A stretch of DNA of 64,000 nt from Ryuthela nishihirai (Eukaryota; Arthropoda; Arachnida; Araneae; Heptathelidae), in NCBI GenBank assembly GCA_038380435.1, contig JAWZYU010000028.1, positions 19,452,201 to 19,516,200 on the forward strand. The letters are read 5' to 3'. Every line of letters begins with the position of its first letter. Position 1 is the first letter of the stretch. This document shows positions 12,140 to 22,737 of this stretch, piece by piece. Under the pieces are notes generated by a model. The model made no database searches and had not been told where the DNA came from. It saw only the letters and a program-made list of their open reading frames with translations. A program made the translations under genes and the position numbers.

Positions 12140-12524
12140 ATCATGAGTCTGGAGTGCTTAAACTTCTTTCCTTTTCCTTAACTATGTTTGTTTAATTGGT
12201 TTCCGAACAGGTAACGTTACACGTTACCATTTAAGTCATTTGTTATAGAGGCATTATTTAAATATCGGGAGTTGCCATTTCTCTTCAAAATAATCTTTAT
12301 TAATTAAATTCAGATCGACTGTTTACCTTTGAGGAGACAGTCGATAACTAGCTATTAAAGATACTCCTCTGGTTGCAACTTCGATTTTCAATACTGGGAA
12401 AGATTTACACCAATGCATTGCAAAATCATCAGTTCTCTACTGGAAAAAGAGCAGCTTTTGACGTCCCTCATACTTTGAAGCCTTTCGTATGACTGAAAAT
12501 TATGGACTACTTTGCAAATTCGTT
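12140..12524. other. Unassigned DNA
   Basis: Nothing recognised. Confidence 0.5.
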
Positions 12525-12845
12525 CCACTCACGCGAAAGTCGCAGTCGTGCAAGAAAGTCACTCGGAAGTCGTGCAAGCAAGTCACGCAGAAGGCTTGAA
12601 AGCAAGGCATGCAGAAGTACCACTCAGGATCTCAGAAGTCGTGCAAGAAAGGCACGCAGAAATACCACTCAGAAGTCATGCAAGCAAGACACGCAGAAGT
12701 ACTACAGAATAGTCACAGAAGTTGTACAAGTAAGTCACTTAGAAATATCACACAGAAGTTGTACCAGCAAGTCAACCAGAAGTGCCATGCAGCAGTCGAC
12801 CAATCAAGTCACACAAACGTACTACGCAGAAGTCGTAAAAGTATG
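12525..12845. repeat. Degenerate minisatellite, AGAAGTCGTGCAAGNAAGTCACGC type
   Basis: Units of roughly 27-30 bp with AGAAGTCGTGCAAG followed by AAGTCACGC repeat about eleven times with substitutions and length changes. Three overlapping open frames here read Ser/Arg/His/Lys-rich repeats in different frames. That is expected from a repeat lacking stops and does not indicate a protein. Confidence 0.8.
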
Positions 12846-13040
12846 AATTCTCCGTCATAAGTTAGGAAATGCATCTGTTCGTAGTGATCTATATCTAACT
12901 CAGTAACCTAAGTACAAGCAAGTTATATGATGCACTGACCTAAACCGAGTGTGCTTCATACCAGAGTTCTACATACATATACTATACGCTGTACCATAAC
13001 CCACAATAGACATAGTTGGGCAAAAAGGATGCCTATAATC

Positions 13041-13315
13041 AGGTCCGGATCTACGGATCTCCCCCCCCCCCGGCTTCAGTGTCATGCCCTCCCCGCTTGA
13101 GAATCTTAGTAAGGATAACGAAGGTATAATAAAATAAAAAATGCGCATACTTCACGCATTTTTCGAGAAACTTTTAAAGACCCCTAAAATAGAGGGCAAA
13201 ATATTACACGGCATGTAAATCTAGTTTCTTGTTTCCGCCCCCCCCCCCCCTCCTTTCAATTTTATTCAGCTCGACTGCATCGCTTGACCCCTTAATATTT
13301 TCTAGATCCGGACCA
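13041..13315. mobile_element. MITE-like element with GGTCCGGATCTA inverted ends
   Basis: The ends AGGTCCGGATCTA (13041-13053) and TAGATCCGGACCA (13303-13315) are inverted repeats matching at 12 of 13 positions. A possible 9-bp TSD (GCCTATAAT at 13031-13039, GCCTTTAAT at 13316-13324) matches at 8 of 9. The inside has C-rich tracts and a segment similar to 62335-62490, and the region near 57040-57615 looks related. A 9-bp duplication would suit a Mutator-like element, but no transposase is visible. Confidence 0.6.
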
Positions 13316-13608
13316 GCCTTTAATGCATTTTGGCTATGGGGAGAGCCGAGTTTTCGCAGTTATTAAATAACATCTTCAAATTCATCAAAGAGCAAAGATA
13401 CTGCTATTCATACCACTCAGAAGTCTGCTGTACTACGACGTTACGGACTGGGAGTACTCGACGGGGAAGTATTGAATATTGCCCGGACTGATTTGCAAAT
13501 AACGGACTTCGCCCTGTTGTTTCAGCAGAAATCCGCTATTGGCAGAAACGATGTTGCCCGTTAAATCCAAAGTTCGCTAAATCGAGGGTTTACTGTACTC
13601 TCTCTCAC

Positions 13609-13985
13609 TTGGGGTGGGGGTGGCTCAGTCAGCAGCACGCCAGGCTCGTAATCTACAGTTCCCAGGTTCGAGTCCCAGCTGGGCCAGCGTTGACATTTAT
13701 CTCCGCATAACTCCCCGCCCTGCCCACGGTAAGTAAGGGACACCGATAGGCTTGGAAAGGCCGCCGTCCGTCGGATGGGACGTTAAGCAGTGGCCTCGTC
13801 TGCGGGAGAACCATACCTTGTGCACGATAAAGAACACGAGGCCTTTACGGGAGACTACTATCTGTCTCCTAACAGCTGTACCAGTGGGTGTCTCACCTAA
13901 CCTTCTCTGAGCCTTCGGAGTCCTTGTGACCTGGCAATTTACCCCATTGTGTACAAAAAAGTGCCGCACAGAGGTAACCCAACCC
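13609..13985 (+). mobile_element. SINE-A copy, moderately diverged
   Basis: Full-length. The flanks share TACTGTACT followed by TCTCA (about 13591-13608 and 13986-14000), interpreted as an imperfect TSD. An internal deletion of about 10 bp removes part of the CGCTGGATGGCC segment. Confidence 0.9.
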
Positions 13986-14244
13986 TACTGTACTTTCTCA
14001 ATAGTTTGCGTAATAATGAAGCCAACAACACTGAGAGCGAGTGGTGACGTCAGCAAGATGTCGAGGTAACATATATTTTCCATTGGTGACAGTTCTTCAG
14101 TTGTCCTGGTGTTCTCCCGCATACGGGTTGATATTTACGATGATTAATTATTTGAAATATTTTATAAGCGTTGACAGAATTAAAGCCTGCTCTCTGAAGT
14201 TTCTTCTGATGTTTTCTGAAAGAGTGGAAAAGTGTAAGTGGAAG

Positions 14245-16575
14245 CTACATGTTTGTACAATTGATGCATCGAGAATTCTTGTACATAGAGGATTATTTAT
14301 TCATGAACATTCAACTGGTCACTGAAGGTTGAGAATTGTCAACGCTTCAACTACGCAGTCTCATAGTCTTCCACTAATCCCTCAGTTGCCGGGGTGGGGG
14401 TGGCTCAGTCGGTAGCGCGCCAGGCTCGTAATCTGTAGTTCCCAGGTTCGAGTCCCAGCTGGGTCAGCGTTGAGATTTATCTCCGCAAAATTCCCCGCCC
14501 TGCTCACGGTCAGTAGGGGACACCGATGGGCTTGGAAAGGCCGCCGTCCGTCGGATGGGACGTTAAGCCGTGGCCCCGTGTGCGGGAGAGCCATACCCTG
14601 TGCACGTTAAAGAACACGCTGGATGGCCTTGACGGGAGGCTACCATCTGTCTCCCAACAGCTGTTCCAGTGGGTCCCCTGCCCCAACCTTCTCTGAGCCT
14701 TCGGGGTCCATGTGACCTGGCCATTTAGCCCATGGTGTGCAAAAAAGTGCCGCTCAGAGGTTAAACAACCCAAACAACCCAACCCTCAGTTGCCACTGAC
14801 ACTTCGTGAAATTCATGCATCGAGAATTCTTGTACTTAGAGAATTATTGATTCATGAACATTCAACGGGTCACTGATGGTTGAGAACTCCCAACGCATCA
14901 ACTACGCAGTCTCATAGTCTTCCACTAATCCCTCAGTTGCCACTGACACTTCGTGAAATTCATGCATCGAGAATTCTTGTACTTAGAGAATTACTTATTC
15001 ATGAACATTCAACGGGTCACTGATGGTTGAGAACTCCCAACGCATCAACTACGCAGTCTCATAGTCTTCCACTAATCCCTCAGTTCCCACTGACACTTCG
15101 TGAAATTCATGCATCGAGAATTCTTGTACTTAGAGAATTATTGATTCATGAACATTCAACGGGTCACTGATGGTTGAGAACTGCCAAAGCTTCAACTACG
15201 CAGTCTCATAGTCTTCCACTAATCCCTCAGTTGCCACTAACACTTCGTGAAATTCATGCATCGAGAATTCTTGTACTTAGAGAATTATTGATTCATGAAT
15301 ATTCAACGGGTCACTGATGGTTGAGAACTGCCAACGCTTCAAATACACAGTCTCATAGTCTTCCACTAATCCCTCAGTTGCGACTGACACTTGGTGAAAT
15401 TCATGCATCGAGAATTATTGTACTTAGAGGATTATTGATTCATGAACATTCAACGGGTCACTGATGGTTGAGAACTGCCAACGCTTCAACTACGCAGTCT
15501 CATAGTCTTCCACTAATCCCTCAGTTGCCACTGACACTTCGTGAAATTCATGCATTGAGAATTCTTGTACTTAGAGAATTATTGATTCATGAACATTCAA
15601 CGGGTCACTGATGGTTGAGAACTGCCAACGCATCAACTACGCAGTCTCATAGTCTTCAACTAATCCCTCAGTTGCCACTGACACTTCGTGAAATTCATGC
15701 ATCGAGAATTCTTGTACTTAGAGAATTATTGATTCATGAACATTCAACGGGTCACTGATGGTTGAGAACTGCCAACGCTTCAACTACGCAGTCTCATAGT
15801 CTTCCACTAATCCCTCAGTTGCCACTAACACTTCGTGAAATTCATGCATCGAGAATTCTTGTACTTAGAGAATTATTGATTCATGAACATTCAACGGGTC
15901 ACTGATGGTTGAAAACTGCCAACGCTTCAACTACGCAGTCTCATAGTCTTCCACTAATCCCTCAGTTGCCACTGACACTTCGTGAAATTCACGCATCGAG
16001 AATTATTGTACTTAGAGGATTATTGATTCATGAACATTCAACGGGTCACTGATGGTTGAGAACTGCCAACGCTTCAACTACGCAGTCTCATAGTCTTCCA
16101 CTAATCCCTCAGTTGCCACTGACACTTCGTGAAATTCACGCATCGAGAATTATTGTACTTAGAGGATTATTGATTCATGAACATTCAACGGGTCACTGAT
16201 GGTTGAGAACTGCCAACGCTTCAACTACGCAGTCTCATAGTCTTCCACTAATCCCTCAGTTGCCACTGACACTTGGTGAAATTCATGCATCGATAATTCT
16301 TGTAGTTAGAGGATTATTGATTCATGAACATTCAACTGGTCACTGATGGTTGAGAACTGCCAACGCTTCAACTACGCAGTCTCATAGTCTTCCACTAATC
16401 CCTCAGTTGCCACTGACACTTCGTGAAATTCATGCATCGAGAATTCTTGTACTTAGAGGATTATTGATTCATGTACATTCAACTGGTCACTGATGGTTGA
16501 GAACTGTTGACGCTTCAAATACGCAGTCTCATAGTCTTCCTCTAATCCCTCAGTTGCCACTGACTTTTCGTGAAT
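14245..16575. repeat. 147-bp satellite, about 13 units, interrupted by SINE-A
   Basis: The anchor ACTACGCAGTCTCATAGTCT recurs at 14901, 15048, 15195 and 15342, so the period is exactly 147 bp. Units contain CATCGAGAATTCTTGTACTT and TCAACGGGTCACTGATGG. Edge units are the most diverged: the first near 14245-14390, the last running into unique sequence near 16575. A SINE-A (14391-14782) sits in the left part. Confidence 0.95.
14391..14782 (+). mobile_element. SINE-A copy inside the 147-bp satellite, perfect 12-bp TSD
   Basis: Near-consensus full-length copy. CCCTCAGTTGCC, a satellite sequence, is duplicated at 14379-14390 and 14783-14794, so insertion post-dates the array. The tail is extended (AACAACCCAAACAACCCAA). 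Confidence 0.95.
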
Positions 16576-17022
16576 ATCGTTAATCATTCTCTGCAGAGTG
16601 ATGTCAGAATACTTCTTAACGAGCTGACAAAGAATCAAACATTCTTGCTCCCAAATGTTTATTTAAGGGGTTTGAAGCTTCCTCTAATCGTCATTGCTGA
16701 AAATGGAAATTGATCCTTTACAGAGAGTAGTTAATAAATTCCGGAACAATCTTCAACTAAATTCGTTGCACGAAAATGCGAAAGATCGATCAGAATCAAA
16801 AGTTATCTTTTACCTTCGGGCAATAAACCCCGATGTGAATGTGATGAGACGGATCTTCCACGTGGATGAAGAGAGAGAAATGCATAGGACGTCTGATCAT
16901 TGCTGATGCTGCACTTTCGGTTGCTGCTCTTAGTGTGTGTGGCCACACGAAATACACTTTGTGCGATTTTGAGTTAAGAGTACCAAATTTTCTGTAGCCT
17001 TAAAACGAAACCTCTACCATAA
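16576..17022. other. Unassigned DNA
   Basis: No feature recognised. A 70-codon ATG frame at 16694-16906 has no identifiable domain. Confidence 0.5.
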
Positions 17023-17405
17023 CGGGGGGCGGGTGTGGCTCAGTCGGTAGCGCGTCAGCCTGGTAATCTGCAGTTCCCAGGTTCGAGTCCCAGCTGGGTC
17101 AGCGTTGAGATTTATCTCAGCAAAACTCCCTGTCCACGGTCAGTAGGGGACACCGATGGGCTTGGAAAGACCGCCGTCCGTCGGATGAGACGTTAAGCCG
17201 TGGCTCCGTGTGCGGGAGAGCCATACGCTGTGCACGTTAAAGAACACGCTGGATGGCCTTGACGAGAGTCTACCATCTGTCTCCCAACAGCTGTTCCAGT
17301 GGGTCCCCTCCCCCAACCTTCTCTGATCCTTCGGGGTCCATGTGACCTGGCCATTTAGCCCATGGTGTGCAAAAAAGTGCCGCTCAGAGGTAAAACAACC
17401 CAACC
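17023..17405 (+). mobile_element. SINE-A copy
   Basis: Full-length with a small deletion in the segment before CACGGTCAGTAGG. The tail ends AACAACCCAACCC. No clear TSD. Confidence 0.92.
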
Positions 17406-17503
17406 CAATCCCCAACTTCTCTGAGTCTTTGGAGTCCTTGTGACCTTGCCATTCATCCTATTCTGTGCACAAAAAATTCCACCCAGAAGTAAAACTACCC
17501 AAA
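17406..17503 (+). mobile_element. Old SINE-A 3' fragment
   Basis: CCAACTTCTCTGAGTCTTTG through AAGTAAAACTACCC aligns to the last ~95 bp of SINE-A but is much more diverged than the adjacent copy. It may be the remains of an element into which the neighbour inserted; the matching 5' part was not found. Confidence 0.75.
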
Positions 17504-17861
17504 TTATTTGAAAAAATTTCATCTCCTTATTATAGAATGAAAATTCCTATATGAAGTTTACGTATCTACTGTTATCAGATTAAAATTAAAATTCTCCTGC
17601 ATACCTTCTTTGATAATTTTCTGGTATCAACTAATAGAGAAGTAGAAAGACATACCAAAAAAAAAAAACAATAAAAGTGAATTTAAAAGAAATAAAAAAA
17701 GACCCATCTCTGCAACAGATGAATATGAGAGCAGGTTTTTTGCTTTGATGTGATTTAAGTTAAAAGCGAAGTCAGAATCCATCCATTAAGAATGTCCTGC
17801 TGCTAAAAAGGTCCTAGCTTCTTTTATGATATTTACTCTTCGTATGAAGTTCTGTTGACTA
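17504..17861. other. Unassigned AT-rich DNA
   Basis: Nothing recognised. Confidence 0.5.
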
Positions 17862-18385
17862 AATGACTAAATGGTCGGATTACAAGGACTCAGCGAAGCC
17901 TGGCAATGAAGAAGACAGTTGGGTTGTTTTACCTCTGAGCGGCACTTTTTTGCACACAATGGCCAGGTCACATGGACCCCGAAGGCTCAGAGAAGGTTGG
18001 GAACCCACTGGAACAGCTGTTGGGAGACAGATGGTACCCTCACGTCAAGGCCATCCGGCGTGTTCTTTAACGTGCACAGGGTATGGCTCTCCCGCACACG
18101 GGGCCACGGCTTAACGTTCCATCCGATGGATGGCGGCTTTTCCTAGCCCATCGGTGTCCCCTACTGACCGTGGGCAGGGCGGGGAATTTTGCTGAGATAA
18201 ATCTCAACGCTGACCCAGCTGGGACTCGAACCTGGGAACTACAGATTACGAGCCTGGCGTGCTACCGACTGAGCCACTCCCGCCCGAGAAGACACAGTGA
18301 ATAGCTGTTAGAAGACAAATAAAAGCTGTCTGTTAAGGCCATCCAGCGTGTTTTATAGCGTGAACAGAGAATGACTCTAACATCA
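17862..18385 (-). mobile_element. Second old SINE-A split by a younger SINE-A
   Basis: 17862-17917 (ACTAAATGGTCGGATTACAA and so on) and 18295-18385 (TAGCTGTTAGAAGACA ... AAGGCCATCCAGCGTG) join to give a diverged minus-strand SINE-A 3' half. The gap between them is exactly the younger copy and its TSD. Confidence 0.8.
17918..18286 (-). mobile_element. SINE-A copy nested in an old SINE-A, 8-bp TSD
   Basis: AGAAGACA is present at 17910-17917 and 18287-18294. The copy has small deletions in the 3' region but intact pol III boxes. Confidence 0.9.
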
Positions 18386-18427
18386 TTTTGAAAGGGATTT
18401 TAAGCTACTGTGCATGAGAAATGCATC

Positions 18428-18510
18428 TTAATCATTGACATGACAGAGAAAAGTAACATAATCATCGATGTGACAGAGATAAATAACATAATCATTGATA
18501 TGACAGAGAG
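18428..18510. repeat. Short 30-bp tandem repeat
   Basis: TGACAGAG recurs at 18441, 18471 and 18501 within units containing AACATAATCATTGA, giving about three copies. Confidence 0.8.
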
Positions 18511-18892
18511 ATGATCATTTGCTTACAAACAACGAGCAAGAGATAAACAAATGGTGCAAAGGCTGAAAAACTAATAATCTATTAATTAACTAATTATTAA
18601 TTAATTATCATTGGCATTTATTAATTGCAAAGACATTATTAACATTGGTTTCGACTCTATATATTAATGCTAATAATCCGATTCATTAGGGAGTAAAGCA
18701 TCTTTGTTTCAAGGTCAGTTCCTTTGTTTTCTCATCAAATGATCATTACTCACAAAATTAATTTTTTTGCCAATAATCCCCGCTTACATATAATTCTGCT
18801 TTCTTTCTAATAGTCCGAACTTTTCCAGAGTTGAGACGTTTCTCAGCTGCTTAAGATGATTAATTAACACCACCGTGGCTTAGATTAGAAAG
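18511..18892. other. Unassigned AT-rich DNA
   Basis: TTAATTAA-rich sequence with no recognised feature. Confidence 0.5.
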
Positions 18893-19105
18893 GAAAAACC
18901 GATGGGCTTGAAAAGGCCGCCATCCGTCGGATGGAATTCTGAGCCTTTTTTTTCGTGGGCAGGACAAGCATACCTTGGCATACTAAAGAACACGCTGGAT
19001 ATCCTTGACGGATAGCTTTCACCTATCTCTTAACAGCTGTCCAGTGGGTTCCCTTCTCTCAACCTCCTCGGAACTCTTGGAGTCCTTCTAACCTGGCACT
19101 GTCAG
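18893..19105 (+). mobile_element. Old SINE-A fragment, head missing
   Basis: Starts near CCGATGGGCTTGAAAAGGCC and runs to CTAACCTGGCACTG with many substitutions. The tRNA-like head is absent. It leads directly into the inverted duplication at 19109-19180, which copies part of this 3' sequence. Confidence 0.8.
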
Positions 19106-19108
19106 CCT

Positions 19109-19205
19109 GGCACGACACAGGTTAGTGGACTCCAAGACAGTCTGGCTGGTCTTGGAGTCCACTAACCTGGCACGGTTTCAGTGAGCGATTGCTCACTGAA
19201 AAGGC
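19109..19205. repeat. Two adjacent foldback (hairpin) sequences
   Basis: The first has arms of about 21 bp (CAGGTTAGTGGACTCCAAGAC and its reverse complement) around a 10-nt loop, between about 19118 and 19176. The arm sequence resembles the SINE-A segment just upstream (GGAGTCCTTCTAACCTGGC), so it looks like an inverted duplication of SINE DNA. The second is TTCAGTGAGC, a short loop, then GCTCACTGAA at about 19178-19201. Confidence 0.8.
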
Positions 19206-19382
19206 ACCTAAAAATTGATGTTAACGCGGATAGGGAAATGAAATCTTCATGAACGTGGGCAAACATTTACTCTATTATTGATGACGGACGTGAATGATGG
19301 CATAGAAAACTGGAAGTAAATATTGTGAATATTTCTGTCGTGGGGATCACAAAGTTAACAGAATAAAAGGTAGAGGTGATGT

Positions 19383-19761
19383 TGGGTTGTTTTACCTCTG
19401 AGCGGCCCTTTTTTGCACACCATGGGCTAAATGGCCATTTCACATGGACCCCGAAGGCTCAGAGAAGTTTGGGGGGACCCACTGGAACAGCTGTTGCGAG
19501 ACAGATGGTAGCCTTCCGTCAAGGTCACCCAGCTTGTTCTTTAACCTGCACAGAGTATGGATCTCCCCCCCACACACACGGGGCCATGGCTTAACGTCAC
19601 ATCCGACGGACGGTGGCCTTTCCAAGCCCATCGGTGTCCCCTACTGACCGTGGGCAGGGCGGGGGATTTTGCGGAGATAAATCTCAAAGCTGACCCAGCT
19701 GGGACTCGAACCTGGGAATTACAGATTACGAGCCTGACGCGCTACCGACTGAGCCACCCCT
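19383..19761 (-). mobile_element. SINE-A copy, 12-bp TSD with one mismatch
   Basis: TAGAGGTGATGT (19371-19382) and TAGAGGAGATGT (19762-19773) flank the copy. A deletion shortens the GGGGGAGGGGACCC segment, and a CACACACA expansion interrupts the GCACACGGGG segment of the central block. Confidence 0.92.
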
Positions 19762-19773
19762 TAGAGGAGATGT

Positions 19774-20545
19774 ACTGTGTACTGTGTAGTGAAAAGGATT
19801 CTTATAATCGCGTCTGCATTTAAGAAAGCAAAATTTACTCAGAGGAATTTGCAAAATTACATTCGAGTTAATTTTTCTTCAATAGTTTGTGCGGAATGTT
19901 TCTCTGAATTACGGGCTTTTATATCACAGTTTTTTTTCAGCTAAAACGATTTCTTTTACCCGCAAACATACATCATGCCTCAAACATTTGCAAAGTTTTG
20001 ACTGTTAACCCTTTCAGGACCATAAGGTTTCTAAGAGTAAATATTAGTATGTAACTGTTTATTTTAGTTTGTTTAGACGTAAAATAAATAAAAATCATAA
20101 GAAAAATACATAACAATGTGTAGTTTTTTTGGAATTTTATGGGAAATATTTTTCCCAATGGACTATAAAGGTAACACAAATTATAGTTAGGCTTATTATG
20201 CAATGTCTTTTATTTATTGGTTTATTAGAACAAAATGTTAACTAAAATAATACAAAAATTATGAAATAAAATTACTATACAAAATGATGTGCTAATTATG
20301 ATATTCTGCGAAGCAATTTCTTTTGGTAGTGAGGCAAAGATGGACATTGCACAGATGCAATATTATTGCAAAGATGGACATGGACTAAACGTTCCCGTTT
20401 ACGTAATTGCGTTCGGCATACGTTCTATTTTGACATTCTGTATAAAAAATGCAGATAAGGTTATAATTAAATACGACAATCACCAATTTTAAAATGGGAA
20501 AAGTGTCTCCCTTGGTCGTGAAAGGGTTAATAAGTAGCTAATATA
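19774..20545. other. Unassigned AT-rich DNA
   Basis: No gene recognised. CCCTTTCAGGACCATAAGG near 20009 and GGTCGTGAAAGGGTTAA near 20513 are inverted relatives, so this may be the body of an unclassified inverted-repeat element. I see no transposase. Confidence 0.4.
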
Positions 20546-20624
20546 CACAATCGTATCAGAATAATATGACCACCTACGATAATATATGTGTGGTAGGTTA
20601 TCATATTATTCTGATACGACTGTG
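20546..20624. mobile_element. Mini foldback element with TA flanks
   Basis: A 79-bp palindromic element: CACAATCGTATCAGAATAAT on the left is answered by ATTATTCTGATACGACTGTG on the right, with TA on both sides (20544-20545, 20625-20626). The inner motif GGTTATCATATTATTNTGATAC recurs in the MITE cluster at 26954 and 27247. Confidence 0.8.
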
Positions 20625-21069
20625 TACTCTATGAGGATGCTGATAAAGTTTTGCTGGTGTGGATAAGACCTTGCGCGCTCGGAGAGAGCTTTTATTATTC
20701 TCCAGGGCTCTATCAACAACCCTTTCTAACAAAAACATTTCCTATACAATATTTATATTTCGCCACTCAATTGATTTCCTGTGCTATAAATAGTAAGGTA
20801 TTGGTCGTTTTAACCCATATTATCTTTTAAGTTTCACCACTGTCCACAAGAAATATATAACTATTTTAATTACTAAATAAACTACCCTTAAATATTCATA
20901 ATTTTAATTAAATAACATTTTTTATTTATTAGAAATAAGTAAAAAATGGAAATCATCCTCTCCACCTTCAAAAAAAAATTTGCAGTGACACTGTCTCTTC
21001 TATGGGAAAAAAATGCAACTACATTTTCTGCACCAACTGGTGTTTCTTCGTTTGCACTTAAAATCAAAT
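20625..21069. other. Unassigned AT-rich DNA
   Basis: No clear feature; possibly contains the 5' boundary of the LINE that follows. Confidence 0.4.
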
Positions 21070-21257
21070 AAATTATTACCTAGAGAATAAGAACAGAGAG
21101 AAAGGTTCGGAGAAGTGGTCGCTTAGAAAACCATATAAGTTACAAAAAAATCTGCTCAAGAACCAGAAGAAAAATCAAAGCATTAAGAAAAGGTCAGTGG
21201 CATGCTGTAATAATTCTGTAATAATCTTAATTCACACCCCTTCTTCAGTCGTACGGA

Positions 21258-21883
21258 CAAAATTCCCCACCCTGCCCACGGTCAGCAGGGGACACCGATG
21301 GGCTTGGAAAGGCCGCCGTCCGTCGGATGGGACGTTAAGCCGTGGCCCCGTATGCGGGAGAGCCATACACTGTGCACGTTAAAGAACACACTGGATGGCC
21401 TTGACGGGAGGCTACCATCTGTCTCCCAACAGCTGTTTCAGTGGGTTCCCTCTCCCAACCTTCTCTGAGCCTTCGGGGTCCATGTGACCTGGCCATTTAG
21501 CCCATGGTGTGCAAAAAAGTGCCGCTCAGAGGTAAAACAACCCAACCGGTGACTGCTAGTCAAAAGTGATCAGAGTAGCTTTGCGTTTTGGGTTTCAGCG
21601 TACGAAGAGGGGTAGGGGGGGGGTGTTCTCGGTTTATAGCCCGCCAGACTAGCACTGTGATATTCCGAAGCTCGAGCCCAACTGTGCCAACGTTGAAATT
21701 TATTTCCGCTATTATTATATTTCCGCCTTGACGGGAGGCTACCATCTGTCTCCCAACAGCTGTTATAGTGGGTCTCCTCCCCCAACCTTCTCTGATCCTT
21801 CGGGGTCCTTGTGACTTGGTTATTTAGCCCATGGTGTGCAAAAAAGTGCCGCTCAGAGGTAAAACAAACCAACCCAAACAACC
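21258..21883 (+). mobile_element. Composite of two SINE-A copies sharing one 12-bp TSD
   Basis: A head-less SINE-A (21258-21550), about 60 bp of unrelated sequence, and a second SINE-A (about 21612-21883) form one block. CAGTCGTACGGA occurs at 21246-21257 and again only at 21884-21895. The LINE reading frame (TPSSVVRKKI) is continuous across the duplicated site. The second SINE lacks its central block: it passes from CGTTGAAATTTATTTCCGC almost directly to GCCTTGACGGGAGGCT. Confidence 0.85.
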
Positions 21884-22104
21884 CAGTCGTACGGAAAAAG
21901 ATATTGATTCCATTCTAGAACCATACCTGCTTGGATGGCCTCTGCATTACACTCAACTGTTCCACCGATGATCTCTCTAATATCCTGTCGAACACTTTAT
22001 TTCCGCTGCTTCACTTCCTGACTCTTCGCTCTTTCTGGATAACCTAACAAGAATCAACATTCTTATGAAAATTTTTTCCATATCCAACTCAAACCCTACA
22101 GATT

Positions 22105-22428
22105 ACTTGTACCAGAAATTCTCAATCTGGGAATTAGAAACGCTGTTAAGTTGCTGAAAGCAAAGAGTAGTCCTGGGATCGATCTCATCACGAATTGTAT
22201 GATTAAGTCCTTGCCAGAGAGCATCCTCCCTAATCTTCTTGAAATGTTTAATGAAATTTGGATAAATGAAAAAGTTCCTGAAGATTGGAAAATCACCAAC
22301 GTTGTCCCCATCAAAAAACCTTAAAAAAATCTCCTAATCAATTGTAATTCTACAGACCGGTTTCTCTTACTTTCATGTCTGGGTAAACTATTCGAGAGTT
22401 TAGTTCTTTACCCTCTGAACTGGTTTTT
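22105..22428 (+). pseudogene. I/Jockey-like LINE reverse transcriptase, fingers region
   Basis: Translating through the region gives AVKLLKAKSSPGIDLITNCM and then EDWKITNVVPIKKP. This is the typical N-terminal RT pattern K.....PG.D.I followed by W......PI.KP. A later SCLGKLFE segment matches the YRPISLLS...K.FE region of non-LTR RTs. There are stop codons and at least one frameshift near 22320. The sequence breaks at 22428 inside LNWF, where the RTE-like LINE is inserted, and resumes at 25909 with LEVNNLLPTAFRRGKATE in the same frame. On that basis the two parts were one enzyme domain before the insertion. Confidence 0.85.
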
Positions 22429-22737
22429 CATCATCATCATCATCCTCAAGCAGCCATGGGCTACGGAGGTCCAACCAGACTGTGCAATTTAGTTCTCCAA
22501 GCAAGTCTGACCTGAGTTACATCTGCTGCATCTGGCCATTGCACGTCAATCCTAACAAGGTCCTGTTTGACATTGTCTGCCCATCGCATCCTATGTCTCC
22601 CCCTTTTTTCTGAGGCATTTAGTTACACTGTTCATAACCCTATTCGCCAATCTATAATTATCCATACGGGCAACATGGCCAAACCAGCGGAGTCTCTCTC
22701 TGCACAATATGCTGCTTAAAGGAGGTTGCAAACTCAT

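Noticed and set aside
12502..12860. Three overlapping Ser/Arg-rich frames resembling an SR protein
   Set aside because: They come from a degenerate tandem repeat read in three frames, with no consistent frame or domain.
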